The notes under the pieces were generated by a model. The model saw only the letters and a list, made by a program, of their open reading frames with translations, made no database searches and was not told the origin of the DNA. DNA of 64,000 nucleotides from assembly GCA_902628235.1 (NCBI GenBank), contig CACOMD010000001.1:1-64000 (forward strand), written 5' to 3'. Source of the DNA: an uncultured Prochlorococcus sp. GTDB taxonomy: Bacteria > Cyanobacteriota > Cyanobacteriia > PCC-6307 > Cyanobiaceae. The position numbers were made by a program, and so were the translations under genes. Shown here piece by piece: positions 52,231 through 62,626 of this stretch (position 1 is the first letter of the stretch; each line of letters starts with the position of its first letter).

Positions 52231-53387
52231 TGATATTCTTTGTAGATGGAAATCTGGCCAACGTCTTTCATTCTTTTAATAGTAGATTCGCATTCTGAAA
52301 CTATCTCTTCATATTTAAAACCTTTTAAATACGTTAAGAGTGAAAGCCCTCCAGCTCCAACCCCTTCCTTAACATAACCTTTCTCATAATCTCTTAATTC
52401 TTCAATCTTTGATTTATGAAAATTTAAACCACTAGCAAAACCAAATAATTTAACATTATGCTTATCTGACACTTTCTTTAAAAGTTTTTTTAATGATTCA
52501 TCGTAAGCTAACCATCCAGTTGTAATGACAAATACTCTCTCCGAAAAAAACTGCTTTTCGGCTAAGGACATAAATTCTAAAGCAAGTAACAATATGGCAA
52601 TCATTTGACTCCCGCCTGCCAATATAACTGTATTATTTGACTTCCTTGCACCTATTAAAAGTCCCATTGAGAAAGCTTGGAATGGATCACCCAAGGCAGA
52701 GATTACATCTATAGAAGTAAAGTTAGGACCTAAATTTGCATTTAAAAGACCAGTTTTTACAATTTCTGCTTTTAATTTTCTTGGAGGTTTTAAAAGGCTG
52801 CTTCCAACCAAATCAGCAACATCTAGACCAAAAGCTTCCATAATTGCTTGAGCAGTAGTAGTTCCGCCTGGAACTGATTCAGATATTACTATAGGTTTAT
52901 TTGTCGTAAGTCCAATAGAAAGTCCTTTTTCATAAAGATTACTAACCCTAGATTTATCCATGCTTTTTCCAGTGCTTAAACAATTTGATGGATTTCCATA
53001 TGTCTTTTCAACCAATATATGTTTAAAGTAAGGTCTTTTATAAACACCAATAGGAACAACTATTAAACTTGCGTCTAAAAGTATTTTGCAGACATTACTT
53101 ATAAGAGCTGGAGTAACCCCTGCTTTTAGAGTTGGCAACTTATATTTATAGTCGCTAATTGTTCCGAGTAAACAAAATTCTGCATCAGCTAATGCAGTTA
53201 TTTTTCTAGAATTAGAATCAATACCTGCTGCAGAAATTCCTGTTATTTGGGAAGTATGTGTTCCTGCAATAATTAAATAGTATAAAAAAATATCAATATC
53301 ATTTTTAATAATATTTATCTTATTTTGAATTTCATTATTACTTATATCACTGCCAAAATATTTAATATCATAATTTAATTTTTCCAT
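52227..53387 (-). CDS. CobT-like nicotinate-nucleotide-dimethylbenzimidazole phosphoribosyltransferase family (TIGR00303-like)
   Basis: AGTHTSQITGISAAGID, SESVPGGTTTAQAIMEAFGL, VILAGGSQMIAIL. Confidence 0.85.
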   Translation of the reverse strand: MEKLNYDIKYFGSDISNNEIQNKINIIKNDIDIFLYYLIIAGTHTSQITGISAAGIDSNSRKITALADAEFCLLGTISDYKYKLPTLKAGVTPALISNVCKILLDASLIVVPIGVYKRPYFKHILVEKTYGNPSNCLSTGKSMDKSRVSNLYEKGLSIGLTTNKPIVISESVPGGTTTAQAIMEAFGLDVADLVGSSLLKPPRKLKAEIVKTGLLNANLGPNFTSIDVISALGDPFQAFSMGLLIGARKSNNTVILAGGSQMIAILLLALEFMSLAEKQFFSERVFVITTGWLAYDESLKKLLKKVSDKHNVKLFGFASGLNFHKSKIEELRDYEKGYVKEGVGAGGLSLLTYLKGFKYEEIVSECESTIKRMKDVGQISIYKEYQ

Positions 53388-53402
53388 CGTTTATTAAAGC
53401 AA

Positions 53403-54041
53403 TTAAAGACTTAAATCTACAAAGCCACTTATTCTGTTTGGAGGCTGTGGTATAGATGATTTTAGTCTAGGAAAAACTGCATATGCAATTATATGAATAG
53501 TTAAAACATACACAAATTCCTGAAAAATCACTAACAATATTGCAACCACTTGTATTAATGTTAAAGAAGGAGACCAAGAAATATCTATTATTGAAGCAAA
53601 TTTTTGAATTAAACCATAACTAGCACGGGTAACTAAAATCCAAAGATTCTCTCCAACCAAAATTGAAATAGCAAAGACTCTTATCAAGAATCCAGAAGTT
53701 CCTATTAAAATTCCTGAAAATAAACTAAACCACCAAGTTTTATTTTTGAGCCAACACCAACCTAACCAGAAGGACAAAATTCCATAAGGAAATAAAAATA
53801 AAGGACCTCTTATTGGCCCCATTAGGATTATTAATAAAAGAATTTGAACAAAAATACCATCCAGAGCAACCCTTGTTCCTCTTCTTAATTGAAGCAAAGA
53901 TATGGGCAAAGGTAGTATAAGCCTTAAAAGAGCCCCTCCAATAGGCAAATAATAAAGCGCAATCCAAAGCAAAGAAGCAAGTGATGCAAGATAAGAAGGT
54001 TCAATTAAATCTAAAGCTTGGGATTTCTTTGTTATTTTCAT
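53403..54041 (-). CDS. DUF2232-like integral membrane protein
   Basis: Multi-TM, EPSYLASLASLLWIALYYLPIGGALLRLILPLPISLLQLRRG. Confidence 0.75.
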   Translation of the reverse strand: MKITKKSQALDLIEPSYLASLASLLWIALYYLPIGGALLRLILPLPISLLQLRRGTRVALDGIFVQILLLIILMGPIRGPLFLFPYGILSFWLGWCWLKNKTWWFSLFSGILIGTSGFLIRVFAISILVGENLWILVTRASYGLIQKFASIIDISWSPSLTLIQVVAILLVIFQEFVYVLTIHIIAYAVFPRLKSSIPQPPNRISGFVDLSL

Positions 54042-54069
54042 TGGATTTGATTTTAAAAAACTCTCACAT

Positions 54070-54537
54070 TTATTTTTTATTTTGATTTATTTCGGGCATT
54101 AACTCGATTTTTTCAATCTCAAAATTAATATATCCATTTCTCAATGCCTTTGAAAAATTTTCAGTAGGGGAAGAAGGATCTACTTCCTTTAAGATTACAA
54201 AAACTCTATATGATTTGGGCTTGAAGATCTGATTTCGTTTTATTATTTTTTTTGAATCATTTGTCTTAATCGAAACTGAATTAACAATATTTAGTGGTTT
54301 AGTATCATCATTAGATTTTATTTTATTGTTTTTATTTTTATTGTTTACTAATTCCTTATCTTTGGAAATTATGTTGCTTTTTATTTTTTTATTAATATCG
54401 TTTTGGGATGATTTATTAAAATTATCATTCTTAAAACTAGATTCTAAAAAATTTCCTATCTTACCACCAGAACATGATTGTAATAAAAATAATAAAATCA
54501 AAAAAACAAAATTAGTGATTTTGTTTACCATATTCAA
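54070..54537 (-). CDS. Small Asn/Lys-rich putative lipoprotein
   Basis: Signal peptide with lipobox FLLQSC; start overlaps topA stop. Confidence 0.65.
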   Translation of the reverse strand: MNMVNKITNFVFLILLFLLQSCSGGKIGNFLESSFKNDNFNKSSQNDINKKIKSNIISKDKELVNNKNKNNKIKSNDDTKPLNIVNSVSIKTNDSKKIIKRNQIFKPKSYRVFVILKEVDPSSPTENFSKALRNGYINFEIEKIELMPEINQNKK

Positions 54538-57155
54538 TTCTTTGCTTTCTTAGAGCTTTTTACCTTAGAATTTTTTTTTCTAGAGGCATTTGATTTTTTC
54601 TTTTTAAGGTAATCCCCATCTTTTAACTTTTCATTTATCAATTTCAATATGTCCTCAATTGATAATTTTTCTAAATCTGTTTCTTTTGGCAAAGAGATAT
54701 TTAATTTTCCATATTTAGCATACATTCCATATGGTCCATTCAAAATTTGAATATTTTCACTATAGCCTTCAGGCTTTCCATAGTCTTTTAAAACAGCTTT
54801 GCCGCCCCTTCCAAGTTTTGGCATAGCTAAAACTTCTATTGCCCTTTGTAAATCAACTTTAAAAACATCATCTTCCTTTTTTAAGGATCTATTCTCAGAA
54901 TCATTTTCATTTTTAATCCATCTTAAATATGGACCAAATCTACCCCTATCAGCTTCTACAATACCACCTTCGGGATGCTCACCTAAAAGCCTAGGTAAGC
55001 TAAGCAATTCTAGAGCTTGATCTAATGTAAGATCATCTGTTTTCAATTCTTTTGGCAATGACGCTCTTCTAGGTTTTTCATTATTATCTTCATTATTACC
55101 TAATTGCACATAAGGTCCATATGGTCCAAATCTTAAGAAAACTTTTTCACCAGTCTTTGGATCTTGGCCCAGATCTGAAGGTCCACTTAAAATCTGATTA
55201 ACCTTTTTTTCATCTAAATCACCTGGAATAATATCCATAGGCAAATTACCTTTTGCCTGAATTTCATTTCCAGAAGCGTCTAATCTTGTACCCTCAAGCC
55301 ATGGCCCATTTGATCCTATCCTTACAACACAAGGTAAATCATCAAAATCAACTTGCCTATAAGCTTTACCATCAATATTTCCTTCCGTTTTTTGAACTTT
55401 AATTTCTAGACCATTCTTACCTTTATAAAATGTTTCTAAATAAGGTAACCACTCCAAATTACCTGAAGATATTTCATCCAAAGAGGACTCCATTTTTGCA
55501 GTAAATGTAGTGTCAACCAAATCAGGAAAATGTTCTTCCAAAAGTGCAGTCACTGCAAAAGCAGTAAAAGTTGGTGCTAAAGAATTATTAGTAATCTGTG
55601 CATAACCTCTATCGACAATTGTTCCTATTATGCTTGCGTAAGTAGAGGGTCTCCCAATTCCCTCTTTTTCTAGAATTTTTACAAGCGCGGCCTCAGTATA
55701 CCTTGAAGGAGGTTTTGTTTCATGTGAGATTGCATCATTAGTAATCAAATCCAAGTTAGATCCAGGCACTAAATTTGGAAGTATAATTTCTTGTTGCTCA
55801 AGAGCGGCTCCTGGATCATCGCTACCCTCAACGTAAGCCCTAAAAAAGCCTGGGAAATCGATACTTTTGCCACTTGATTTAAAAATAGCTTTATCTGCAG
55901 AAATCTCTGCGTTAATCATTGTTAGCTTAGCCTCAGCCATTTGGCTGGCTACAGTTCTTTTCCAAATAAGATCATATAAAAATAAATCTCTTCCTGATAA
56001 TTCTGTTTCTTTAGGTGTTCTAAAGTTTTCTCCAGCAGGCCTTATCGCTTCATGTGCTTCTTGTGCATTAATTGCTTTTGAACTAAATTGACGAGGTTTA
56101 TCAGAAAGGTAATTTTTCCCATACTTTAATTGAACACAATTTCTTGCTGCTTTAATTGCTTGTTCAGATAAATGAACAGAATCAGTCCTCATATAGGTAA
56201 TAAAACCTCTTTCGTATAAGCCTTGTGCACATCTCATTGTCTCTCTTGCAGAAAGTCTTAATTTTCTATTGGCTTCTTGTTGCAAAGTACTTGTTGTAAA
56301 AGGAGGCACTGGTCTTCTAACAGATGGCTTTTTCTCTAACTTTTCCAATTTCCAATTAACTTTTGATAAGGATTGAACGAGTTTAGAGGCTTTAAATTCA
56401 TTTAAAATTATTGATTTATTTCCTTTTTTTAACTGCCCAGTCTTTTCATCAAAATCAGAACCATTAGCAACCTTTATCCCCTCCAAACTAAATAACTTGG
56501 CTTCAAAGGTTTTACCTTCACATATTAATTTTGCTTTTAAATCCCAGTAATAGGCTTTTTCAAATGACCTTCTTTCTCTTTCTCTTTTTACTAACAATCT
56601 TACAGAAACAGACTGAACTCTTCCTGCAGATAATCTAGGAGCAACTTTCTTCCACAAAAGGGGGGATAATTCATAACCAAATAACCTATCGAGTATTCTT
56701 CTTGTTTCTTGAGCTTGAACTAATTCCATATCAATATCCCTTGTTTGATCAAGAGCTTTATTAATAGCCTTTTTCGTTATTTCATGAAAAACCATTCTTC
56801 TAGTTGGTATTTTAGGTTTTAGAATTTGCATCAAATGCCAACTAATACTCTCACCTTCTCTATCTTCGTCAGTTGCAAGAAGTAATTTTGTAGCACCTTT
56901 CAATGCATTTTTTAGATCTTTTACAACTTTCTTTTTATCTTTTGGAACAACATAGAGAGGTTCAAAATCCTCGGTTGTGTTTACACCAATTCTTGACCAT
57001 TTTTCTTTTTTTAAAGATGCTGGTATTTCACCTGCTCCTTTAGGCAGATCTCTTACATGTCCCATTGAAGCTAATACTTCATAATTGGAGGGCAAAAATC
57101 TTCTTATGGTTTTTGCTTTAGTGGGACTTTCTACAATAACGAGTGTGTGTTCCAA
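54534..57155 (-). CDS. topA: DNA topoisomerase I
   Basis: TLVIVESPTKAKTI, DEDREGESISWHL, FITYMRTDSVHLSEQA, Lys-rich C-terminal tail. Confidence 0.97.
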   Translation of the reverse strand: MEHTLVIVESPTKAKTIRRFLPSNYEVLASMGHVRDLPKGAGEIPASLKKEKWSRIGVNTTEDFEPLYVVPKDKKKVVKDLKNALKGATKLLLATDEDREGESISWHLMQILKPKIPTRRMVFHEITKKAINKALDQTRDIDMELVQAQETRRILDRLFGYELSPLLWKKVAPRLSAGRVQSVSVRLLVKRERERRSFEKAYYWDLKAKLICEGKTFEAKLFSLEGIKVANGSDFDEKTGQLKKGNKSIILNEFKASKLVQSLSKVNWKLEKLEKKPSVRRPVPPFTTSTLQQEANRKLRLSARETMRCAQGLYERGFITYMRTDSVHLSEQAIKAARNCVQLKYGKNYLSDKPRQFSSKAINAQEAHEAIRPAGENFRTPKETELSGRDLFLYDLIWKRTVASQMAEAKLTMINAEISADKAIFKSSGKSIDFPGFFRAYVEGSDDPGAALEQQEIILPNLVPGSNLDLITNDAISHETKPPSRYTEAALVKILEKEGIGRPSTYASIIGTIVDRGYAQITNNSLAPTFTAFAVTALLEEHFPDLVDTTFTAKMESSLDEISSGNLEWLPYLETFYKGKNGLEIKVQKTEGNIDGKAYRQVDFDDLPCVVRIGSNGPWLEGTRLDASGNEIQAKGNLPMDIIPGDLDEKKVNQILSGPSDLGQDPKTGEKVFLRFGPYGPYVQLGNNEDNNEKPRRASLPKELKTDDLTLDQALELLSLPRLLGEHPEGGIVEADRGRFGPYLRWIKNENDSENRSLKKEDDVFKVDLQRAIEVLAMPKLGRGGKAVLKDYGKPEGYSENIQILNGPYGMYAKYGKLNISLPKETDLEKLSIEDILKLINEKLKDGDYLKKKKSNASRKKNSKVKSSKKAKN

Positions 57156-57317
57156 GGGAATTTCAATAAAATAGTTTTTTTATTCCTTAGGGCATAATAT
57201 GATTAATTGAGTCTTTTTCAAGCAAAACTTCTTGAGAATTACAATTAACCCGCCCACAAATTATAATCTAGATATTATTATCTATTACTAACTAAATCTA
57301 TTATTTTTTAAAAAAAA

Positions 57318-58844
57318 GTGCCTAACGAAATCCTTACTGCAAATTTAAATACACTAGCAATTATTCCTGAAGCTTTTATTTTGCTAGGAATCGTAGGTAC
57401 TCTTATTGTAGATCTTGCTGGAGAAAAAACTGCCTCTAGATTAGCACCAATAATATGTTACGGATCTATAAGTTCAGCTCTTTTGAGCATATCTTTGCAA
57501 TGGAACAATCCCGCAGGGAAGGCTTTTTTCGGTTCTTTTTACTCAGATAATCTTTCATTAGCATTTAGAGCTATTATTGCACTTTCAACATTGGTTTCTT
57601 TACTAATAAGTTGGAGATATACGGAGCAAAGTGGAAGCCCTATTGGTGAATTCGCAGCAATAGTTTTATCAGCCACACTGGGTGCCATGCTTTTATGTGG
57701 GTCTACAGACTTAATAAGTGTTTTTATCTCTTTAGAGACGCTTTCTGTAGCAAGCTACTTACTTTCGGGTTATTTAAAAAGAGATCCGAGAAGTTCAGAA
57801 GCAGCTTTAAAGTATCTTCTAGTAGGTTCTGCTGCTGCTGCAGTTTATTTGTACGGATCATCACTTTTATACGGACTAAGCGGCTCTACAAATCTGACCA
57901 CAATTGGTATAGAGATAATAAGCAAACCCTCTTTCATAACATCTATTTCCCTCGTCTTCGTATTATCTACAGTTGCTTTCAAAATTGCCGCTGTCCCTTT
58001 TCATCAATGGACACCTGACGTTTATGAGGGTTCGCCCACTCCAGTAGTTGCTTTTTTATCAGTAGGATCTAAAACTGCAGGATTTGCTTTTGCCATAAGA
58101 ATACTAACAACAACTTTTACTGCTTTTGATGATCAATGGAAGTTATTATTCACCATTTTAGCAATCTTAAGTATGGCTCTTGGAAATGTTGTAGCTTTAG
58201 CGCAAACTTCAATGAAACGAATGTTAGCTTACAGCTCAATTGGGCAAGCGGGCTTTGTAATGATTGGTATTGTTTCTGGAACGCAGGATGGACTTTCTGC
58301 TGCAGTACTATATTTGGCGGCATATCTATTCATGAATCTTGGAGCATTCTCATGTGTTATCCTATTTTCTTTAAAAACAGGATCTGATAAGATTTCTGAT
58401 TATTCAGGCCTGTACCAAAAAGATCCTTTAATAACTCTTGGATTAAGTATTTGTTTACTCTCTTTAGGAGGTTTACCTCCAATGTTAGGCTTTTTTGGAA
58501 AGATATACTTATTTTTTGCTGGATGGGCTAATCACCAATACGCCTTAGTAATTATTGGTCTTGTAACTTCTGTTATTTCCATATATTACTATATTTCAGT
58601 TATAAAAATGATGGTAGTAAAAGAGCCTCAAGAAGCTTCTGAAATTGTTAAATCTTATCCTGAAACTAACTGGAATATTGTTGGTTTACCTCCTTTAAGA
58701 ATTGCTTTATATACTTGTGTAGCCGTAACTGCATTAGGAGGAATATTATCTAATCCACTCTTTAAACTTGCGAATACAGCAGTAACTGCAACTCCTTCTC
58801 TTAATGAAATCTTATCTATGGCTTTTATTTATATTATTAATTAA
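57318..58844 (+). CDS. ndhB: NAD(P)H-quinone oxidoreductase subunit 2
   Basis: [41 protein letters not shown]; 14-TM antiporter-like; GTG start. Confidence 0.95.
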   Translation: MPNEILTANLNTLAIIPEAFILLGIVGTLIVDLAGEKTASRLAPIICYGSISSALLSISLQWNNPAGKAFFGSFYSDNLSLAFRAIIALSTLVSLLISWRYTEQSGSPIGEFAAIVLSATLGAMLLCGSTDLISVFISLETLSVASYLLSGYLKRDPRSSEAALKYLLVGSAAAAVYLYGSSLLYGLSGSTNLTTIGIEIISKPSFITSISLVFVLSTVAFKIAAVPFHQWTPDVYEGSPTPVVAFLSVGSKTAGFAFAIRILTTTFTAFDDQWKLLFTILAILSMALGNVVALAQTSMKRMLAYSSIGQAGFVMIGIVSGTQDGLSAAVLYLAAYLFMNLGAFSCVILFSLKTGSDKISDYSGLYQKDPLITLGLSICLLSLGGLPPMLGFFGKIYLFFAGWANHQYALVIIGLVTSVISIYYYISVIKMMVVKEPQEASEIVKSYPETNWNIVGLPPLRIALYTCVAVTALGGILSNPLFKLANTAVTATPSLNEILSMAFIYIIN

Positions 58845-58845
58845 A

Positions 58846-59538
58846 ATGAGTATAGTCGCTTCGCTTAACAAAGTCTCAAAAACTTATGGCAAGGATAATT
58901 TAGTTGTAAAAGCTTTAGATAATATAAGTTTAGATATAATTAAAGGTGATTATTTAGCCGTTATGGGAGCCAGCGGCTCAGGTAAAAGTACCGCAATGAA
59001 TATTTTAGGATGTCTTGATCGTCCTACTCAAGGTAAATATATGCTTAATGGATCAGCAGTTGAAAATTTATCTGACGATGAATTAGCAGACTTAAGAAAC
59101 AAAAATCTTGGTTTTGTTTTCCAACAGTTTCATTTACTATCGGACGCGACCGCATTAGAGAATGTTATGCTTCCTATGATTTATGCAGGAATTGATACTA
59201 AAGAGAGAGAGAAAAAAGCTAAGCAAGCTTTAAGTGAAGTAGGTCTTAACGAAAGAATAAATAATAGACCTAATCAACTATCTGGAGGTCAACAACAAAG
59301 GGTAGCAATCGCGAGAGCGATAATTAATAAACCTTCACTTTTATTAGCTGATGAACCAACAGGGGCACTGGATTCTAAAACAACTGAGGATGTTCTAGAT
59401 TTATTTGATAAATTACATCAATCAGGAATTACTATAGTCTTAGTTACTCATGAGGATGAAGTAGCTAGTCGCGCTAAAAAAATTGCTAGATTTAAAGATG
59501 GAAAGATTATTGAAATAAAAAATCAATTAAATATTTAA
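58846..59538 (+). CDS. ABC transporter ATP-binding protein (LolD/MacB/DevA-like)
   Basis: VMGASGSGKSTAMNILGCLDRPT, LSGGQQQRVAIARAI, ADEPTGALDS; ATG at 58846 preferred over track start 58804. Confidence 0.93.
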   Translation: MSIVASLNKVSKTYGKDNLVVKALDNISLDIIKGDYLAVMGASGSGKSTAMNILGCLDRPTQGKYMLNGSAVENLSDDELADLRNKNLGFVFQQFHLLSDATALENVMLPMIYAGIDTKEREKKAKQALSEVGLNERINNRPNQLSGGQQQRVAIARAIINKPSLLLADEPTGALDSKTTEDVLDLFDKLHQSGITIVLVTHEDEVASRAKKIARFKDGKIIEIKNQLNI

Positions 59539-60276
59539 TTTTAAAGTTTTTTGATGATCATGATTAAATATTATTAAGCTCCCCATCTCATCTATTTTAT
59601 TAATTTTCCACAAATTATCATAACCGCTTGGTAAGCAATTCTTATTTAAAAACTTATTAGCACCATATATAATTTTCTTTTTATTTTTATTGTGCAAAAT
59701 TGCCTTGTTTAAAACTTTCAAAATTTTAGAAGACCAATAGGATTCAGATAGATTTTTTTTTCTAATAATATTTGAAAGAGATATACCCTCATCTGGAGTA
59801 AAATTATTTAAATTCATGCCAATTCCAATTTTTGCATAAAGTACTTCATTACCCCTTGTTATTAATTTTGGCAAAAATCCTAATAATTTCTTTGAACCAT
59901 AAAAAATATCATTAGGCCACTTTATCTTGACCTCTATAGATTTTTTATAAAACATCTCACATATGAAAAAGGCTATTGAAATTGGAAAAATATTAGTAGA
60001 AAAATCTTTCGAAAATATTGGATATGCTGCACTAAGCCATATACCTCCTTGGGGCGAAATCCATTTTCTTCCATTCTGTCCAACCCCATTTGATTGCTTT
60101 CTTGAGAAGATAGCAATAGGTTGGAATTTTTTTAATTTATTTTTTTTTAGATATTTATTAAGCTCTATTTCAGTACTAGAACATTGATATTTATACATCA
60201 ATTTCCAATTTGGAAAATTATTCAAGCCATTTTTATAAAAAAATGATGTTTTTGCTGAAGAACCAATAACTTTCAC
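59527..60276 (-). CDS. birA: Biotin-[acetyl-CoA-carboxylase] ligase
   Basis: RKQSNGVGQNGRKWISPQGGIWLSA, IKWPNDIFYGSKKLLGFL. Confidence 0.9.
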   Translation of the reverse strand: MKVIGSSAKTSFFYKNGLNNFPNWKLMYKYQCSSTEIELNKYLKKNKLKKFQPIAIFSRKQSNGVGQNGRKWISPQGGIWLSAAYPIFSKDFSTNIFPISIAFFICEMFYKKSIEVKIKWPNDIFYGSKKLLGFLPKLITRGNEVLYAKIGIGMNLNNFTPDEGISLSNIIRKKNLSESYWSSKILKVLNKAILHNKNKKKIIYGANKFLNKNCLPSGYDNLWKINKIDEMGSLIIFNHDHQKTLKLNI

Positions 60277-60374
60277 AAACTTTTAATAATCAAATGAGTT
60301 CTAAATACTTATTATTAATAAGTAATTCCAGTCTCTGTAATTATACATAATCTAAATTCATCTCTTTAAGGAAA

Positions 60375-60833
60375 TTGTTACAAAGAAATCCTGAAGCTTT
60401 AAATAATTGTCTTATAAAATTTAGGAAATCTTGGTCTGATTTTGATAAATTGCTTAATTTAAAAAGTGATTGGGACAAAGTTGTTGGTAAAGAATTATCT
60501 AAAGAATGCCAACCGTTAAAAATTGAAAATAATACTTTAACCATTGTTGCTAATCATCCACAATGGAGACAAGCATTAATCTATAACAAACACAAATTAA
60601 AAGAATCAATTTTAAAATTAGGCATAAATTTAAAAAATATACGTATAGTTCAAAATTATGAAGATGAATCAAATAAAGATAAAATTTCAAATAATAAATT
60701 AATATGGGAAAATCATCCTAGTAGGGTCAAAAATCAACAAATACAAAATTGCAAGGTATGCGGGAGACCAACTCCATTAAGGGAAATTGAGAGATGGGGC
60801 AAATGTACTTTTTGCTGGAGAGAAACTATTTAG
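60375..60833 (+). CDS. DUF721 (DciA-like) protein with C-terminal zinc-ribbon-like motif
   Basis: DWDKVVGKELSKECQPLKIENNTLTIVANHPQWRQALIYNKHKLKESI then CKVCGRPTPLREIERWGKCTFCW; TTG start. Confidence 0.8.
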   Translation: MLQRNPEALNNCLIKFRKSWSDFDKLLNLKSDWDKVVGKELSKECQPLKIENNTLTIVANHPQWRQALIYNKHKLKESILKLGINLKNIRIVQNYEDESNKDKISNNKLIWENHPSRVKNQQIQNCKVCGRPTPLREIERWGKCTFCWRETI

Positions 60834-60837
60834 ATCT

Positions 60838-61539
60838 TTATTTTTTCAAAAGAAATATACCCATCTGTTCACCAAATAAAGTTATGTATTTTACTTCTCT
60901 AAATCCAATTTGCTTTGCTAGATAAATTAATTTTGTACCTTTTGGAAACTCCTTTATGCTTTTTTCAATATAACTATATTCTTCCTTTAAATTAAATAAA
61001 CTAGATATTGGTACAACTATAAAACGCAAATATAGTTTCTGAAATATTGAAGAAAGAGAATTTTCTTTAGAATGATTAAAATCTAAGAATCCTGCTCTGC
61101 CATTATCTTTTAAAAGCAGAAAAACCTTTTGAATACCATCTTCTACATTTTTTAAATTTCTTAAGCCAAATGACATACAAATACCGTCAAATTTCCTTGA
61201 TTTTGCATCTAAATCAAAAATATCTTTTTTTTTCCAATAAATATTAGTATCTCCTAAATTATTTGACTTTTTTTGTGCAATTTTCAAAAGTTTTTCTGAT
61301 ATATCAATTCCAAATACCTTACCCCTCGGAGTAACTAATTTATTTAATAGAAATGTCATATCTCCTGTTCCACAACATAAATCAGCCCATTCCTCTCCAT
61401 TTTTTGGCTTTAATAAACTAATTAATTTCCTTTTCCATAAAAAATGTAATCCTAGACTGAATAAATTATTAAAGAAATCATATTTATATGAAACGTTATC
61501 AAAAATATTATTAATGTATTTTGAATTTTTATAAATCAT
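60838..61539 (-). CDS. UbiE/MenG family quinone biosynthesis methyltransferase
   Basis: FDNVSYKYDFFNNLFSLGLHFLWKRKLI, WADLCCGTGDMTF, GLRNLKNVEDGI. Confidence 0.93.
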   Translation of the reverse strand: MIYKNSKYINNIFDNVSYKYDFFNNLFSLGLHFLWKRKLISLLKPKNGEEWADLCCGTGDMTFLLNKLVTPRGKVFGIDISEKLLKIAQKKSNNLGDTNIYWKKKDIFDLDAKSRKFDGICMSFGLRNLKNVEDGIQKVFLLLKDNGRAGFLDFNHSKENSLSSIFQKLYLRFIVVPISSLFNLKEEYSYIEKSIKEFPKGTKLIYLAKQIGFREVKYITLFGEQMGIFLLKK

Positions 61540-61564
61540 TTGAAAATATTATCTTAAAAGTCAT

Positions 61565-62335
61565 TTATTCATTTGGTCTTATTAATAGATTTTTTTCTAT
61601 TAAGTAAGACTTAATTTCTTTAATAGTTAATATTTTATCGTGCAACAAAGAGGCCAAAAGAGCAGCAGATGCCCCACCTTCAGTAAATACTTCATATATA
61701 TCATTTAAAGAGCCTGCTCCGCCTGATGCGATAACAGGTATGTTGACTGATTCAGAAACACTCTTGTTCAATTCCAAATCATACCCTTTTTGTGTACCAT
61801 CTCCATCCATAGAGGTTAATAATATTTCACCTGCCCCTAATTCTTCAACCTTTTTAGACCAACTAATTACATCAATACCTGTATTAATCCTACCTCCGTT
61901 AATATAGACTTCCCATTTATTATCTTGATTAATTTTCTTTCTAGCATCAATAGCGATAACGATACATTGACTGCCAAATTTTTTGGAACTATCCTTTATT
62001 AAGTCTGGATTACTTACTGCAGAGGAATTTAAGCTAACTTTATCTGCCCCTGCTCTTAATAGATCATTAATAGATTCAATTGACCTTATTCCACCACCCA
62101 CTGTAAAGGGTATTTTAACAGTTTTGGCTGTCCTTGAAACAAGATCTATTAAAGTCTTTCTATTCTCAAAAGTTGCCTTAATATCCAAAAAGACTAGCTC
62201 ATCAGCTCCCTCATCTGAATATAAACATGCTAGTTCAACAGGATCACCAGCATCTCTAAGATTTATGAAATTGACACCCTTAACAACTCGACCATTGGCA
62301 ACATCAAGGCAGGGTATTAAACGAAGAGCAACCAT
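61565..62335 (-). CDS. hisF: Imidazole glycerol phosphate synthase cyclase subunit
   Basis: [48 protein letters not shown]. Confidence 0.98.
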   Translation of the reverse strand: MVALRLIPCLDVANGRVVKGVNFINLRDAGDPVELACLYSDEGADELVFLDIKATFENRKTLIDLVSRTAKTVKIPFTVGGGIRSIESINDLLRAGADKVSLNSSAVSNPDLIKDSSKKFGSQCIVIAIDARKKINQDNKWEVYINGGRINTGIDVISWSKKVEELGAGEILLTSMDGDGTQKGYDLELNKSVSESVNIPVIASGGAGSLNDIYEVFTEGGASAALLASLLHDKILTIKEIKSYLIEKNLLIRPNE

Positions 62336-62395
62336 TTTAAAAAAAATTGTCCAAATGCTGTTAATCTTGCATAATAGCTTCTATTTTAAACTGTT

Positions 62396-62620
62396 ATGGC
62401 CAACACAAAATTATTACCAAAAATTGGAAGTAAAGTAAAAATCAATTTTGAAAAAGTTAAAGATCGATTACCGACAAAACTTGTACAACAAATTGATACT
62501 AATCCTAAAGCAGTGATAATAGGGTATAAAATGACTGATGGAAGAAGCATTGGTTTGATCCTAAAATTTGATTCTGGACAAGAAAATTGGTTTTTCCCTG
62601 AAGAAATCGAACGAGGTTAA
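62396..62620 (+). CDS. DUF2862-like small protein
   Basis: IGSKVKINFEKVKDRLPTKLVQQI...GRSIGLILKFDSGQENWFFPEEI; adjacent to chlG. Confidence 0.78.
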   Translation: MANTKLLPKIGSKVKINFEKVKDRLPTKLVQQIDTNPKAVIIGYKMTDGRSIGLILKFDSGQENWFFPEEIERG

Positions 62621-62626
62621 TTTTAA

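Noticed and set aside
57695-58018. 107-aa and 83-aa alternative-frame ORFs inside ndhB
   Set aside because: Wholly inside ndhB in another frame with Cys/Arg-rich random-like composition.
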